From positions 1 through 64,000 of the forward strand of contig JANYGZ010000054.1 in assembly GCA_025362235.1 (NCBI GenBank): 64,000 bases of DNA, written 5' to 3'. The position numbers were made by a program, and so were the translations under genes. Of the stretch, positions 1-8,435 are shown one piece after another (the first letter of the stretch is position 1; every line of letters starts with the position of its first letter). The notes under the pieces are model-generated. The model did not search any database. It was not told where the DNA came from and worked only from the letters and a program-made list of their open reading frames with translations. Origin of the DNA: Ferruginibacter sp. (GTDB lineage Bacteria; Bacteroidota; Bacteroidia; Chitinophagales; Chitinophagaceae).

Positions 1-1
1 T

Positions 2-14
2 CACTAGCATCCCA
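2..14 (+). repeat. Left terminal inverted repeat of the IS4-type element
   Basis: CACTAGCATCCCA matches the reverse complement of 1311-1323 at 12 of 13 positions. Confidence 0.8.
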
Positions 15-137
15 ACGATGCAAAATTTAGTTCTTTGAAAGTATTGTCAGATCAGGGTTTTATTGATATTTATGGGTCAAACGATTTGAGCAAAAAATGA
101 TTCTTCTAAAAAATGCCAGGCTGTCATAGCTTGTTAG

Positions 138-1304
138 ATGAATTCAGGAAAATATGTTTTTGCCCAGGTTGCTTCATTTATAGATGCCAATGATTTTATT
201 AAATGCGTAAAAAGATATAACGGCAACCATCGGGTACAACATTTTACCTGCTGGCATCAATTGATGTGCTTAATGTTTGGGCAACTTTGTAATAGAGAAA
301 GCCTTAGTGATTTAATTACCTGTCTTAATACTCAAAAAAGCAAATGGTATCACTTAGGCTTAGGCGTGGGGATATCTAAAAATAATTTATCCAATGCCAA
401 CATAAAAAGAGACTGGCGCATTTTTGCTGACTATGCCTATATTTTAATTGCCCATGCCCGTAAAATATGTGTTGACAATGTCGATTTCAATCTGGATATA
501 GAAGGCAATGTGTATGCTGTAGATGCCTCCACCATTGATTTGTGCCTGGAAGTATTTTGGTGGGCAAAATTTAAAAAGCACAAAGGCGCTATAAAATTGC
601 ATACCCAACTGGATTTAAAAACAAACATTCCAAGTTTTATTCACATAACCGATGGCAGTGTACACGATGTGAATTATTTAGACCTGATGGAAGTAGAGGC
701 AAATAGTATTTATATTTTAGACAGGGGCTATGTTGATTTTGAAAGGCTTTATAACATTCATTACCAGAAGGCTTATTTTGTAACAAGGCTAAAAACAAAT
801 ACCAATTACCGAAGGCTTTATTCCAGAAAAACAGACAAAACCACAGGCTTGCTTTGCGACCAAACAATCAGGCTCAATAATTATTATGCGCACAAAAAGT
901 ATCCGGGAAAATTAAGACGGGTAAAATATTATGATAGTGAAACCAACATAACATTTGATTTTGTAACCAATAATTTTAATCTGCCTGCATTACAAATAGC
1001 CCTGCTTTATAAACAACGTTGGCAAATAGAATTATTCTTCAAATGGATAAAACAACATTTAAAAGTAAAATCATTTTGGGGCTACTCAGAAAATGCAGTT
1101 AAAATCCAAATTTACACTGCCATAATAACATACGTTACAGTTGCAATTATGAAACAGGAAATGAAAATTAAGCATTCCAACTACGAAATATTACAGATAT
1201 TAAGCATTACACTACTCAATAAAACCCCCGTCAATCAACTGTTTGACAACAATTATCTACAATCTTTCAAAGAACTAAATCCTAATCAATTGAATCTCTT
1301 TTGA
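138..1304 (+). CDS. IS4-family DDE transposase
   Basis: This 388-aa protein catalyses cut-and-paste movement of the surrounding element. The N-terminal 90 residues resemble the DUF4372-type leader found on IS4-like transposases of Bacteroidota. Visible DDE landmarks are the first Asp in YAVDASTIDL (about residue 127), the second Asp in IYILDRGYVD (about residue 195), and the IS4 signature Y-x2-R-x3-E-x6-K in YKQRWQIELFFKWIK (about residue 293). The length is normal and there is no internal stop. The start is the ATG about 125 bp inside the left inverted repeat, and the stop lies 6 bp before the right one. Confidence 0.92.
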   Translation: MNSGKYVFAQVASFIDANDFIKCVKRYNGNHRVQHFTCWHQLMCLMFGQLCNRESLSDLITCLNTQKSKWYHLGLGVGISKNNLSNANIKRDWRIFADYAYILIAHARKICVDNVDFNLDIEGNVYAVDASTIDLCLEVFWWAKFKKHKGAIKLHTQLDLKTNIPSFIHITDGSVHDVNYLDLMEVEANSIYILDRGYVDFERLYNIHYQKAYFVTRLKTNTNYRRLYSRKTDKTTGLLCDQTIRLNNYYAHKKYPGKLRRVKYYDSETNITFDFVTNNFNLPALQIALLYKQRWQIELFFKWIKQHLKVKSFWGYSENAVKIQIYTAIITYVTVAIMKQEMKIKHSNYEILQILSITLLNKTPVNQLFDNNYLQSFKELNPNQLNLF

Positions 1305-1310
1305 TTACAA

Positions 1311-1323
1311 TGGGATGTTAGTG
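1311..1323 (+). repeat. Right terminal inverted repeat of the IS4-type element
   Basis: TGGGATGTTAGTG is the inverted partner of 2-14 and closes the element 6 bp after the transposase stop codon. Confidence 0.8.
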
Positions 1324-1573
1324 GCACTAAACATAAAATAGAGTGAGCAGACTGCCCCGACCAAAGCAACTATTAGGGCTGTTGTCCGCAAGAAATTTTG
1401 ATTGGATGTTTTTTTGTCTGTCATTATTTTTCTCTTTCAAAGTAAGTTTTTCGAACTGTCGGTTCAAGTTTACACGATCGTCAACGGGTTGTTGCTAACG
1501 AACAGGGCTTTGTGCAGGCATGGGATTTGAAAAACGCCCCCCGTATTTTGCCAAACCTTTTTGGTGGCAGTAA

Positions 1574-1815
1574 TTATAACATTTGCTTTAAATGATAAAT
1601 TAATTCACTAGTCGTACCATCCCAAACCATAAATAGTTTGTCATTTTGCAAAATCAATTCTTCCAATATTTCTTTCCTTTCTGCCTCAGTCCCTACTAAA
1701 ATTGGCAATACTTTTTTTTCCCTAAAGTAGCTTCTAAATTCAAAGCAGCATTCATTTCACGTTTTGGCCATGATTTTTTTAAAAACTTCTTACTAAGAAT
1801 CAGTATTACAAATTA
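1574..1815 (-). pseudogene. Remnant of a TIR-domain gene, cut by the IS630-type element
   Basis: On the minus strand, the stretch next to the IS630-type element translates to LILSKKFLKKSWPKREMN and onward. This is the conserved block of bacterial TIR domains, in which the Glu two residues after the W-P pair corresponds to the catalytic position. Reading then fails at a run of eight T (plus strand 1712-1719). In the next frame it continues with VLPILVG, the following TIR beta strand, and runs to a stop at 1574. The upstream half is missing: it does not reappear beyond the insertion at 3019-3050. So the gene is both frameshifted and truncated. The match rests on motif recognition only, and flanking sequence shows no other recognisable piece. 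Confidence 0.65.
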
Positions 1816-1872
1816 GTATTAAGTTAAACGTAATATGACGTATTAACCGTACATTTGAAAAACTTTTTTCAA

Positions 1873-2334
1873 ATGGTAATTCGTTATACAATTAAACTAA
1901 CTAAATCTGAAGTAGAAGAACTACAGATAATCATAAACAAGGGGTCACATACTTCGCAAACATTTCGTGCGGCTTATATACTGTTGAATTGTGATGAAGG
2001 GGAATATTCAGATAAAATAACTAACGAACAGATAATTAGAGTTTTAAAAGTGGGGATGCGAACAATTGACAGGATGAAGAAACAGTTTATAGAAGAAGGA
2101 ATGGAAGCTGTTCTGGAACGCAGGTCCACTACCCGTGTTTATGATATAAAAGCAGATGGTGATATAGAGGCAAAGTTAATAACCCTTTGCTGCAGTGAAC
2201 CACCCAAAGGTTTTTCTAAATGGTCGCTGCGCTTGCTGGCAGACAAGATGGTTGAATTGAATTATGTGGAGAGCATCTCGCATGTAACGGTAAGAACTGT
2301 TTTAAAAAAAATGAACTTAAGCCTTGGAAAGTGA
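1873..2334 (+). CDS. IS630-type transposase, N-terminal frame
   Basis: This frame encodes the DNA-binding half of an IS630-type transposase: a winged helix-turn-helix region with the conserved RAAYILL and VGMRTIDRMKKQF blocks and a basic linker. An upstream UUG at 1855 is possible, but the ATG at 1873 gives the usual family N terminus. The frame ends at 2334 shortly after an A8 run at 2304-2311. In the -1 frame the protein continues seamlessly into the catalytic half, so this is one gene read in two frames rather than two genes. Confidence 0.8.
   Translation: MVIRYTIKLTKSEVEELQIIINKGSHTSQTFRAAYILLNCDEGEYSDKITNEQIIRVLKVGMRTIDRMKKQFIEEGMEAVLERRSTTRVYDIKADGDIEAKLITLCCSEPPKGFSKWSLRLLADKMVELNYVESISHVTVRTVLKKMNLSLGK
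2304..2311 (+). promoter_or_regulatory. A8 slippery run joining the two transposase frames
   Basis: The upstream frame reads TTA AAA AAA ATG across this run, which presents the classic A_AAA_AAA heptamer for -1 ribosomal slippage (or transcriptional slippage). After a -1 shift, reading continues as KNELKPWKVKGW, the expected family sequence. The alternative is a simple inactivating one-base deletion in the A run. Confidence 0.55.
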
Positions 2335-3008
2335 AAGGCTGGGTGGTCCCTCCCGAAAAGAACAGTGCGTTTGTAGCGAACATGGAAAAAGTATTGGATG
2401 TATACAAAAAACCTTACAACGCTGCATTTCCAGTCATTTGCATGGATGAATCGCCCAAGCAGTTGATAGAAGAAGGAAAGCCATCTGTTCCGATGAAACC
2501 AGGTCAGGATGCGAGAGTGGATTATGAGTATGTCAGGCATGGTGTAGTCAATATATTTATGGCCAATGAGCCATTGATTGGGAAGCGTTATGTACAAGTT
2601 ACGGAATTCAAAACCAAAAGGGACTGGGCTAAATTTGTAAAAAGAATCGCTGATGAATGGTATCCAAAAGCTAAGAAGATAAAATTAGTAATGGATAATT
2701 TTAAGACACATGATGCATCAGCATTTTATGAAACATTTGAACCAGCAGAGGCAAAAAGGCTTTGGGACCGATTTGAATTTGTCTTTACCCCTAAACATGG
2801 CAGCTGGCTAAATATGGCTGAAATAGAATTACACGTATTAAATGGCCAATGCTTAAACAGGCACATATCTACGATAAAAAAAATTAATGAAGAAGTTGAT
2901 GCGTGGCAAACTAACAGAAATAATAAAAATAAAAAAATAAATTGGCAGTTCACAAACAAGGAAGCAAGGGTAAAATTGAAAAAATTTTATCCGTCAATTC
3001 ATGCTTAA
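2304..3008 (+). CDS. IS630-type transposase, catalytic DDE frame
   Basis: This is the catalytic half of the transposase. The DDE residues are visible as the Asp in VICMDESPKQL, the Asp in KLVMDNFKTHD and the acidic residue in HGSWLNMAEIELHVL. The frame is open from upstream of the A8 run. A GUG at 2331 could start it, but that would cut family-conserved residues (LKPWKVKGW), so translation most likely arrives by -1 frameshift from the first frame. The stop codon lies inside the right inverted repeat at 3006-3008. Confidence 0.8.
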   Translation, partial: KKNELKPWKVKGWVVPPEKNSAFVANMEKVLDVYKKPYNAAFPVICMDESPKQLIEEGKPSVPMKPGQDARVDYEYVRHGVVNIFMANEPLIGKRYVQVTEFKTKRDWAKFVKRIADEWYPKAKKIKLVMDNFKTHDASAFYETFEPAEAKRLWDRFEFVFTPKHGSWLNMAEIELHVLNGQCLNRHISTIKKINEEVDAWQTNRNNKNKKINWQFTNKEARVKLKKFYPSIHA

Positions 3009-3050
3009 CATAACACTAGCTTATAATTTCAAAAGATAAAGAATATCACT

Positions 3051-4364
3051 TTATTTTAATTCCTCTACCCATTTATCCCTGTCATCGGGGCTAAATTTCC
3101 AGGGGGCAAAATTATTTTCTATGTTGCAGAACATGGTGCTCCATTCCTGTGGTGCATTGCTGTCTTCCATTACCAGCGAACGTCGTAATTGTATAATAAT
3201 ATCTAAGGGGCTAATACTAACGGGGCATTCTTCTACACAGGCATTGCAAGTGGTGCAGGCCCTCAACTCATCAACAGTAATATAATTTTTCACCAAAGTT
3301 TTACCATCATCTTTAAAACTGCCGTTGACGGCAATGTTTTTGCCCACTTCTGTCAACCGGTCGCGGGTGTCCATCATAATTTTTCGTGGACTTAATAATT
3401 TGCCGGTAAGGTTTGCCGGGCAGGCAGCGCTACAGCGGCCACATTCAGTACAACTGTAAGCATCCAGTAAATTTTTCCAGCTAAGGTCAAACACATCTTT
3501 GGCGCCAAATTTTACCGGTTGTGCGTCACCGGTAGATGCTAGTTCTGGTTGCATCATATACTTCACCTCATTTTGTACAGATGGCATATTGGTCATTTTT
3601 CCCAACAATGGAAGCCTTGCATAGTAAGCATTAGGAAATGCCAGTATGATGTGCAGGTGCTTGCTATAGGGCAGATAGTTTAAAAAAGCCAGTATGCCAA
3701 TAATATGTATCCACCAGCAGGTTCTTTCAATGCCCATTAATGTTGCCGTTGATAATCCTTCAAAAATTGGTGCCAGCAAACCTGAAAAAATAAAATTTCC
3801 TGTATCATGATAATGTGTCCTACCCTCTAATTGTAAGGCCCTGTCAGTGGCATTCATGGTAAGAAACAAACTCATTAAAATAATTTCGGCTATCAAGATA
3901 TAATTGGCATCGCTGCGTGGCCAGCCATTAAGGTCTTTACTGATAAAGCGTTTTAAATTAAGAAGATTTCGGCGGCAAAGAAATACTACACATACTGTAA
4001 TTACACCAATGGCCAGTAGCTCAAAAAAATTAATCAGCAAGTTATAGAAGCTACCAAGGAATGGAAAGAACAAACGGTGGGTACCTGCAATACCATCCAG
4101 AACAATTTCCAATACCTCCAGGTTGATGATGATAAAGCCTGCATATATCACCAGGTGCATTACTGCCACCAACGGGTTTTTAAACATCTTTTTTTGGCCC
4201 AAAGCTAGTAGCAGCAGGTTTTTACAGCGCAATGGTTTGTTATCGCTTAGGTCTTCTGCAACTCCTAAAAAAATGTTGCGGCATATTTGCAAAATGTTTT
4301 TTGTAAACAGCCATATTGCTGTTGATAATATGGCCACGAAAAGGATTTGAGGAACAAAATGCAT
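3051..4364 (-). CDS. Membrane-anchored 4Fe-4S dicluster protein (HdrC/HdrE-like electron carrier)
   Basis: This 437-aa protein has several N-terminal membrane segments (within residues 1-250, resembling the NarI-like cytochrome b subunit fold). A C-terminal ferredoxin-type domain follows with two cluster motifs: CTECGRCSAACPA near residue 303 and CTTCNACVEECP near residue 365. Proteins of this layout pass electrons between membrane quinones and a soluble partner. In related Bacteroidota the next gene downstream is, to my knowledge, usually a cysteine-rich HdrB-like Fe-S subunit. Here that position is occupied by the IS630-type element, which begins 33 bp after the stop, so the partner is missing or elsewhere. 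Specific substrate unknown. Confidence 0.8.
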   Translation of the reverse strand: MHFVPQILFVAILSTAIWLFTKNILQICRNIFLGVAEDLSDNKPLRCKNLLLLALGQKKMFKNPLVAVMHLVIYAGFIIINLEVLEIVLDGIAGTHRLFFPFLGSFYNLLINFFELLAIGVITVCVVFLCRRNLLNLKRFISKDLNGWPRSDANYILIAEIILMSLFLTMNATDRALQLEGRTHYHDTGNFIFSGLLAPIFEGLSTATLMGIERTCWWIHIIGILAFLNYLPYSKHLHIILAFPNAYYARLPLLGKMTNMPSVQNEVKYMMQPELASTGDAQPVKFGAKDVFDLSWKNLLDAYSCTECGRCSAACPANLTGKLLSPRKIMMDTRDRLTEVGKNIAVNGSFKDDGKTLVKNYITVDELRACTTCNACVEECPVSISPLDIIIQLRRSLVMEDSNAPQEWSTMFCNIENNFAPWKFSPDDRDKWVEELK

Positions 4365-4458
4365 AAGCTGTATTTGTATTGCTAAGATAATTATGAAAAA
4401 CCAGATACACTAATTATGATTGTTATTAGGCTAAACTCATTAAATCATTGCTGGCGTT

Positions 4459-4501
4459 GACCTCACCCCAGTCCCTCTCCAAAGGAGAGGGGCTTAGAGC
4501 C
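4459..4501 (+). repeat. Palindromic intergenic repeat (CCTCACCCC family)
   Basis: It holds the inverted pair CCCTCTCC / GGAGAGGG around AAA, preceded by GACCTCACCCC. A related copy in inverse orientation lies at 41919-41953, and a decayed one at 5465-5508. It resembles the short dispersed palindromes common between genes in Bacteroidota. Confidence 0.6.
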
Positions 4502-4618
4502 TATACCAGTAAATGTTTTATAAGATTGTGAAATTTTTAGTTGGACAAGAATGACTAATTATGTATAATTATTGATTATTGGTATAATTTCGTGTAAACA
4601 CACCTAACCAATATCAGC

Positions 4619-5122
4619 ATGGCAGATAAAAAATACATCCTTTCAAAAGAAACAGCCGAAAAAAAACTTCGCCGCATGGCATTGGAAGTTGCTGAGCGCA
4701 ATTATGGCGAGCCACAAATAGTACTATTAGGTATTAAAGAAAACGGCACCGTGATTGCCCGTAAAATAAGTGATTATTTACAAGGCGTTTTTAAGGGAGA
4801 GATTATTGTTGCAGCGTTGACCCTTGATAAAAAAATGCCTGGCACTATTACAGTTGAACCGGTTATTGATTTTAATAACAAGGTTATTTTGTTAATTGAC
4901 GATGTGGCCAATAGTGGTAAAACAATGCTATATGCTTTGAAACCTTTATTAGAAACCTACCCCAAAAAAATACAAACACTCGCCTTACTGGAAAGAACAC
5001 ATAAATCATTTCCGGTTGATGTTGATTATGTTGGGCTATCTATTTCTACTACGTTAGATGAACATATTTTTGTTGAAGTGGAAAAAGAAGATGTAATGGG
5101 TGCATGGATGGAAGCGGTTTAA
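4619..5122 (+). CDS. Phosphoribosyltransferase-family protein (PyrR/Hpt-like)
   Basis: This 167-aa type I phosphoribosyltransferase has the PRPP-binding signature VILLIDDVANSGKT (about residues 89-102), with the paired Asp residues, and a flexible-loop region upstream. The fold transfers phosphoribose from PRPP to a base, or acts as a PyrR-like sensor of pyrimidine nucleotides. The sequence does not decide which. It stands alone, with its own upstream region of about 250 bp and unrelated neighbours. The length fits the family and the ATG start is unambiguous. Cytoplasmic. Confidence 0.8.
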   Translation: MADKKYILSKETAEKKLRRMALEVAERNYGEPQIVLLGIKENGTVIARKISDYLQGVFKGEIIVAALTLDKKMPGTITVEPVIDFNNKVILLIDDVANSGKTMLYALKPLLETYPKKIQTLALLERTHKSFPVDVDYVGLSISTTLDEHIFVEVEKEDVMGAWMEAV

Positions 5123-5533
5123 GGATTTCGGATTGCTGATATCGGATTTCGGATTTTTTCTACTTGTATCTTTTTATAATTGCGCAAACCTTTAATATAG
5201 TCAAAGTAAAAATCAGCAGTAACCTTCATTTATAATACAATGGCTCCTGGATACAGCACTTCGCCAGTACAGAGAATACATCGGGGCCGACAATTATTTA
5301 GCGTCTCCTGATTAACTTAATTGACCCCTATTGTACTGCATAAGTACGAAATTAACTTTTACCCTATTTGCCCAAGATTTAGTGTGGAAAAAGCTTTTGG
5401 GGATTTTGTTGAGTAAGGAAGAAGATGTTGATTTGGAAGAGCAAATGTTTATTAAAGATATAACTTACCGCTCTTTCTCCTATGGAGAAAGAGAAGGAGT
5501 ATGAGGTTTAATGAAATGCTGCAAATTGAACCC
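5123..5533 (+). other. Gene-free interval with a decayed palindromic repeat
   Basis: No supported gene was found in this 411-bp stretch. Just after the phosphoribosyltransferase stop there is a short direct repeat (ATTTCGGATT twice). Around 5465-5508 lies a decayed copy of the palindromic repeat seen at 4459-4501 (TTTCTCC / GGAGAAA with a neighbouring GAGGTTT). A short open stretch around 5385-5500 has no start codon or recognisable protein. Confidence 0.5.
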
Positions 5534-6577
5534 TTAAAAATGTATCGCCACTACTTTAAATTTTCCATTGCTAAATTCCAGTGCCGGGGTTGGAAATTTA
5601 AATGCACTTAGCACAGTTAATAAAAAACGAATTGTTTTACTATTGGTTTTTATTTTAGTAAAATCAACGTCTGGTGCAAAATACCATTGACGGTAACGCT
5701 TAATATCGGGCCTGTAAAAATTAATATTCCCCTCGGCATCATGGCCCACATTTTCTGTTGCACCAAACATGCCATCTGCTCCATAACCAAAGGCAACAGC
5801 CAGCCATGGTGGTAATTTTGACTTAGGGAAAAACGATTTTAAGTTTACACTTGCCCAATAAGTTTGTGCATTATAATCTTTTAAATAGCGCTGGGCAGTT
5901 GAACTCCCAAATAGTTCATCGGCCCGTTTTTCGAGCTGGGGGTTTACATAATTAATTCTATGCGTTGAAAATTTTATTTTAATCCGCTGATCATCCCAGG
6001 CAAATTCCTGCCCAATAAAGATGCCACTGCCTACAATATTCGCAGCAAAATCGCCCCAGCTAAACCCCCATTCAGCACTAAAGCCATCCAGTATTTCAAT
6101 AATAGATTGATAGGCAACACCACTTAAACCTCCCAGCCAGATACGTGTATTACGGCTTACTCCTGCCCATCTCCATAATTCGGCACTGGCACGGCTTTCA
6201 ATATATGCGCTATACATATGTCCTACTTTATCAACCTGCAGCCATTCGGCATTATCATTAAAAAAATGAAACGGGCTTCTCGGATAATTTGCATACCAGG
6301 CCTGGTTTAAATATGCCAGTATTGCAGTATACCCAACTATATTTACCGCTGTAACAATTTTAACCCTTTTTTTTACCTCTTGTGGAGTTAAAGGTTTTTG
6401 TACACTCGTATCAATAATTGAAACCGATTCGGCTGGGAGGGTATCTTTAGGTAATACCGCTACGGTAGTATCCTGGGCAAGCAGGTGTATTGAAGTAAGG
6501 AATATAAGAAAAAAGCATAGTGCCCATTTTTTAAAAAAGCAGCTTCTTTCCGTTCTTTTAACAGAAAATATTGCCAT
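5534..6577 (-). CDS. DUF2279-family envelope protein
   Basis: This is a secreted or membrane-associated protein of about 347 aa. I prefer the ATG at 6577, because it gives a clean signal peptide (basic residues, then a hydrophobic stretch ending in HLLAQ). Earlier starts at 6619 and 6607 only add residues. The middle contains the DUF2279/YfiM-like core, with DKVGHMYSAYI, GGLSGVAYQSIIEILDGFS and WGFSWGDFAANIVGS, whose conserved His and acidic residues lie in membrane-like helices. The C-terminal part (about 110 residues) looks beta-rich. The function of the family is unknown. It is divergent from the phosphohexomutase gene, and the two probably share the 6578-6685 promoter region. Confidence 0.75.
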   Translation of the reverse strand: MAIFSVKRTERSCFFKKWALCFFLIFLTSIHLLAQDTTVAVLPKDTLPAESVSIIDTSVQKPLTPQEVKKRVKIVTAVNIVGYTAILAYLNQAWYANYPRSPFHFFNDNAEWLQVDKVGHMYSAYIESRASAELWRWAGVSRNTRIWLGGLSGVAYQSIIEILDGFSAEWGFSWGDFAANIVGSGIFIGQEFAWDDQRIKIKFSTHRINYVNPQLEKRADELFGSSTAQRYLKDYNAQTYWASVNLKSFFPKSKLPPWLAVAFGYGADGMFGATENVGHDAEGNINFYRPDIKRYRQWYFAPDVDFTKIKTNSKTIRFLLTVLSAFKFPTPALEFSNGKFKVVAIHF

Positions 6578-6685
6578 TTTAATAGGGAAACATTGCAAGA
6601 TTAGGCTCATAAAAAACAAAAATAACAGTATCTGATGTTAATGAGATACGAAACATTTATTTTTGAGGATGTAAATTTAAAAACT

Positions 6686-8410
6686 ATGGATGCAAATATT
6701 CAACAGAAAATCGACAACTGGTTATCTGGCAACTACGATCAAACCGTAAAAGATGCTATTACTGCATTACAAAAAGAAAACCCGGATGAACTGGCAGATG
6801 CCTTTTATAAAAATTTGGAGTTTGGAACAGGTGGCTTAAGAGGGTTGATGGGCATAGGTACAAACCGCATGAATAAATACACCGTTGGTATGGCTACACA
6901 GGGATATGCCAATTATTTAAAAAAATGTTTTAGCGGTGAAATTAAAGTAGCGATAGCACATGACTGTCGCAACAATAGCCGTTTTTTTGCAGAAACAACT
7001 GCCAATGTTTTTGCAGCCAATGGTATAAAAGTTTTTTTATTTGAAGCATTAAGACCTACGCCGGAATTGAGTTTCGCTATACGTACTATTGGTTGCAAGG
7101 GTGGAGTAGTTTGCACCGCATCGCATAATCCAAAAGAGTACAATGGTTATAAGGCTTATTGGGATGATGGCGCACAGATGGTAACGCCGCATGATGAAAA
7201 TGTGATTATTGAAGTAGATAAAATTGCTTCCGTTGATGATGTAAAATGGAGTGGGGGCGGAGCTAATATAACGTTGATGGGTAACGATATGGATGAAGCG
7301 TACCTGAAGATGGTAAAGGGTTTAAGCGTTTATCCCGATGTGTGCAGCGCACAGCACGACCTTAAAATTGTTTATACACCAATACATGGTACAGGCATTA
7401 CATTGGTACCGCAGGTATTAGCAAAATTTGGGTTTGATAATGTACATCTAGTGGAAGAGCAAATGGTGCCTGATGGTAATTTTCCAACAGTGGTATATCC
7501 AAACCCCGAAGAAAAAGAAGCCATGAGCATTGGGCTTGCAAAAGCAAAACTGCTGGATGCTGATATTTTATTAGGTACGGATCCCGATAGCGATCGTGTA
7601 GGTATCGGCGTTAAGAATACCAAGGGCGAATGGATACTTATGAATGGCAATCAAACTGCTGTGCTGGCATTTAATTATTTGATTGAGGCAAGAAAAACAA
7701 AAGGTATTGCACGGCCTAATGATATGGTGGTTAAAACAATTGTAACTACCGACATGATTGATAACATTGCTGCAAAAAATAACGTAGCCTGTTACAATGT
7801 GCTTACCGGCTTTAAATGGATAGCATCTTTGATTAAAGAAAAAGAGGGAAAAGAAAAATATATTATTGGTGGCGAAGAAAGTTTTGGCCTGATGGTAGGC
7901 GATGAAGTTAGGGATAAGGATGCTATTAGCGCAGTTGCTTTGCTTTGCGAAATGGCGGCGTTTGAAAAAAGCAAGGGTCGTAGTTTATACTCCAAGTTAC
8001 TTGATTTATATGTTCAGTATGGTTTGTATAAAGAAAACCTGGTAAGTATTACAAAAAAGGGCATGAATGGTGCAAAAGAAATTGCAGACATGATGGAGGG
8101 GTATAGAAGCAATCCGCCGAAAACAATTGATGGCGTTGCAGTAGCACACTTAATGGATTATGAATTGCAGGTTGGTAAGAATTTGCAAACCGGTGAAAGC
8201 TACCAGATAAATTTACCAAAAAGTAATGTGCTGCAGTTTTTGTTGAACGACGGAACCAAAATCTCTGCAAGGCCAAGTGGTACAGAACCTAAGATAAAAT
8301 TTTATTTTAGCGTAAATGGTAAGCTTGGTAGTATTTCTGAATTTGAAACTGCAGAAAAGCAATTAGATGATAAGGTTACCAGGATTGCGAAGGAGATGGG
8401 GTTGAAGTAG
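6686..8410 (+). CDS. Phospho-sugar mutase (phosphoglucomutase/phosphomannomutase type)
   Basis: It interconverts hexose 1- and 6-phosphates in central sugar metabolism. All four catalytic landmarks are present: the phosphoserine loop CTASHNPKEYNGYK, the metal loop GTDPDSDRVG, the sugar-binding loop GGEESFG and the phosphate-binding loop RPSGTEPKIK near the C terminus. The length (574 aa from this start) matches the long alpha-D-phosphohexomutase group. An earlier AUG at 6635 would add 17 residues, but MDANIQQKIDNWLSG is the usual family N terminus. It is followed 76 bp later by the TIR-domain gene, which has its own promoter. Whether glucose or mannose phosphates are preferred cannot be read from sequence. 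Confidence 0.92.
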   Translation: MDANIQQKIDNWLSGNYDQTVKDAITALQKENPDELADAFYKNLEFGTGGLRGLMGIGTNRMNKYTVGMATQGYANYLKKCFSGEIKVAIAHDCRNNSRFFAETTANVFAANGIKVFLFEALRPTPELSFAIRTIGCKGGVVCTASHNPKEYNGYKAYWDDGAQMVTPHDENVIIEVDKIASVDDVKWSGGGANITLMGNDMDEAYLKMVKGLSVYPDVCSAQHDLKIVYTPIHGTGITLVPQVLAKFGFDNVHLVEEQMVPDGNFPTVVYPNPEEKEAMSIGLAKAKLLDADILLGTDPDSDRVGIGVKNTKGEWILMNGNQTAVLAFNYLIEARKTKGIARPNDMVVKTIVTTDMIDNIAAKNNVACYNVLTGFKWIASLIKEKEGKEKYIIGGEESFGLMVGDEVRDKDAISAVALLCEMAAFEKSKGRSLYSKLLDLYVQYGLYKENLVSITKKGMNGAKEIADMMEGYRSNPPKTIDGVAVAHLMDYELQVGKNLQTGESYQINLPKSNVLQFLLNDGTKISARPSGTEPKIKFYFSVNGKLGSISEFETAEKQLDDKVTRIAKEMGLK

Positions 8411-8435
8411 TTTTTGAAAGTTGGTAGCAAAAGAG

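Larger units (their letters stand above)
2..1323 (+). mobile_element. IS4-type insertion sequence, apparently complete
   Basis: A single transposase gene is bracketed by near-perfect terminal inverted repeats: CACTAGCATCCCA at 2-14 and its reverse complement with one mismatch at 1311-1323. Total length is about 1.32 kb, normal for a one-gene IS4-type element. The left end touches the window edge, so the target duplication cannot be checked and the true outer base may lie one position out. The transposase reading frame is intact, so the element may be active. Confidence 0.85.
1816..3016 (+). mobile_element. IS630-type insertion sequence flanked by TA
   Basis: Two overlapping transposase frames are enclosed by 16-bp inverted repeats that include the TA targets: TAGTATTAAGTTAAAC at 1814-1829 and the reverse complement of TAGTGTTATGTTAAGC at 3003-3018, identical at 13 of 16 positions. 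IS630/Tc1-mariner elements insert at TA and duplicate it, which matches the TA at 1814-1815 and 3017-3018. The element is about 1.2 kb. It sits directly against the TIR remnant and 33 bp from the stop of the Fe-S protein gene. Confidence 0.85.

Noticed and set aside
1480..1530. GTTGCTAACG-type words suggesting an integron attC site
   Set aside because: No paired R'' and R' boxes with the proper spacing or hairpin could be found.
5385..5500. Open stretch reading KLLGILLSKEEDVDLEEQ as a possible gene fragment
   Set aside because: It has no start codon, no recognisable family and crosses a repeat. Coding is not supported.
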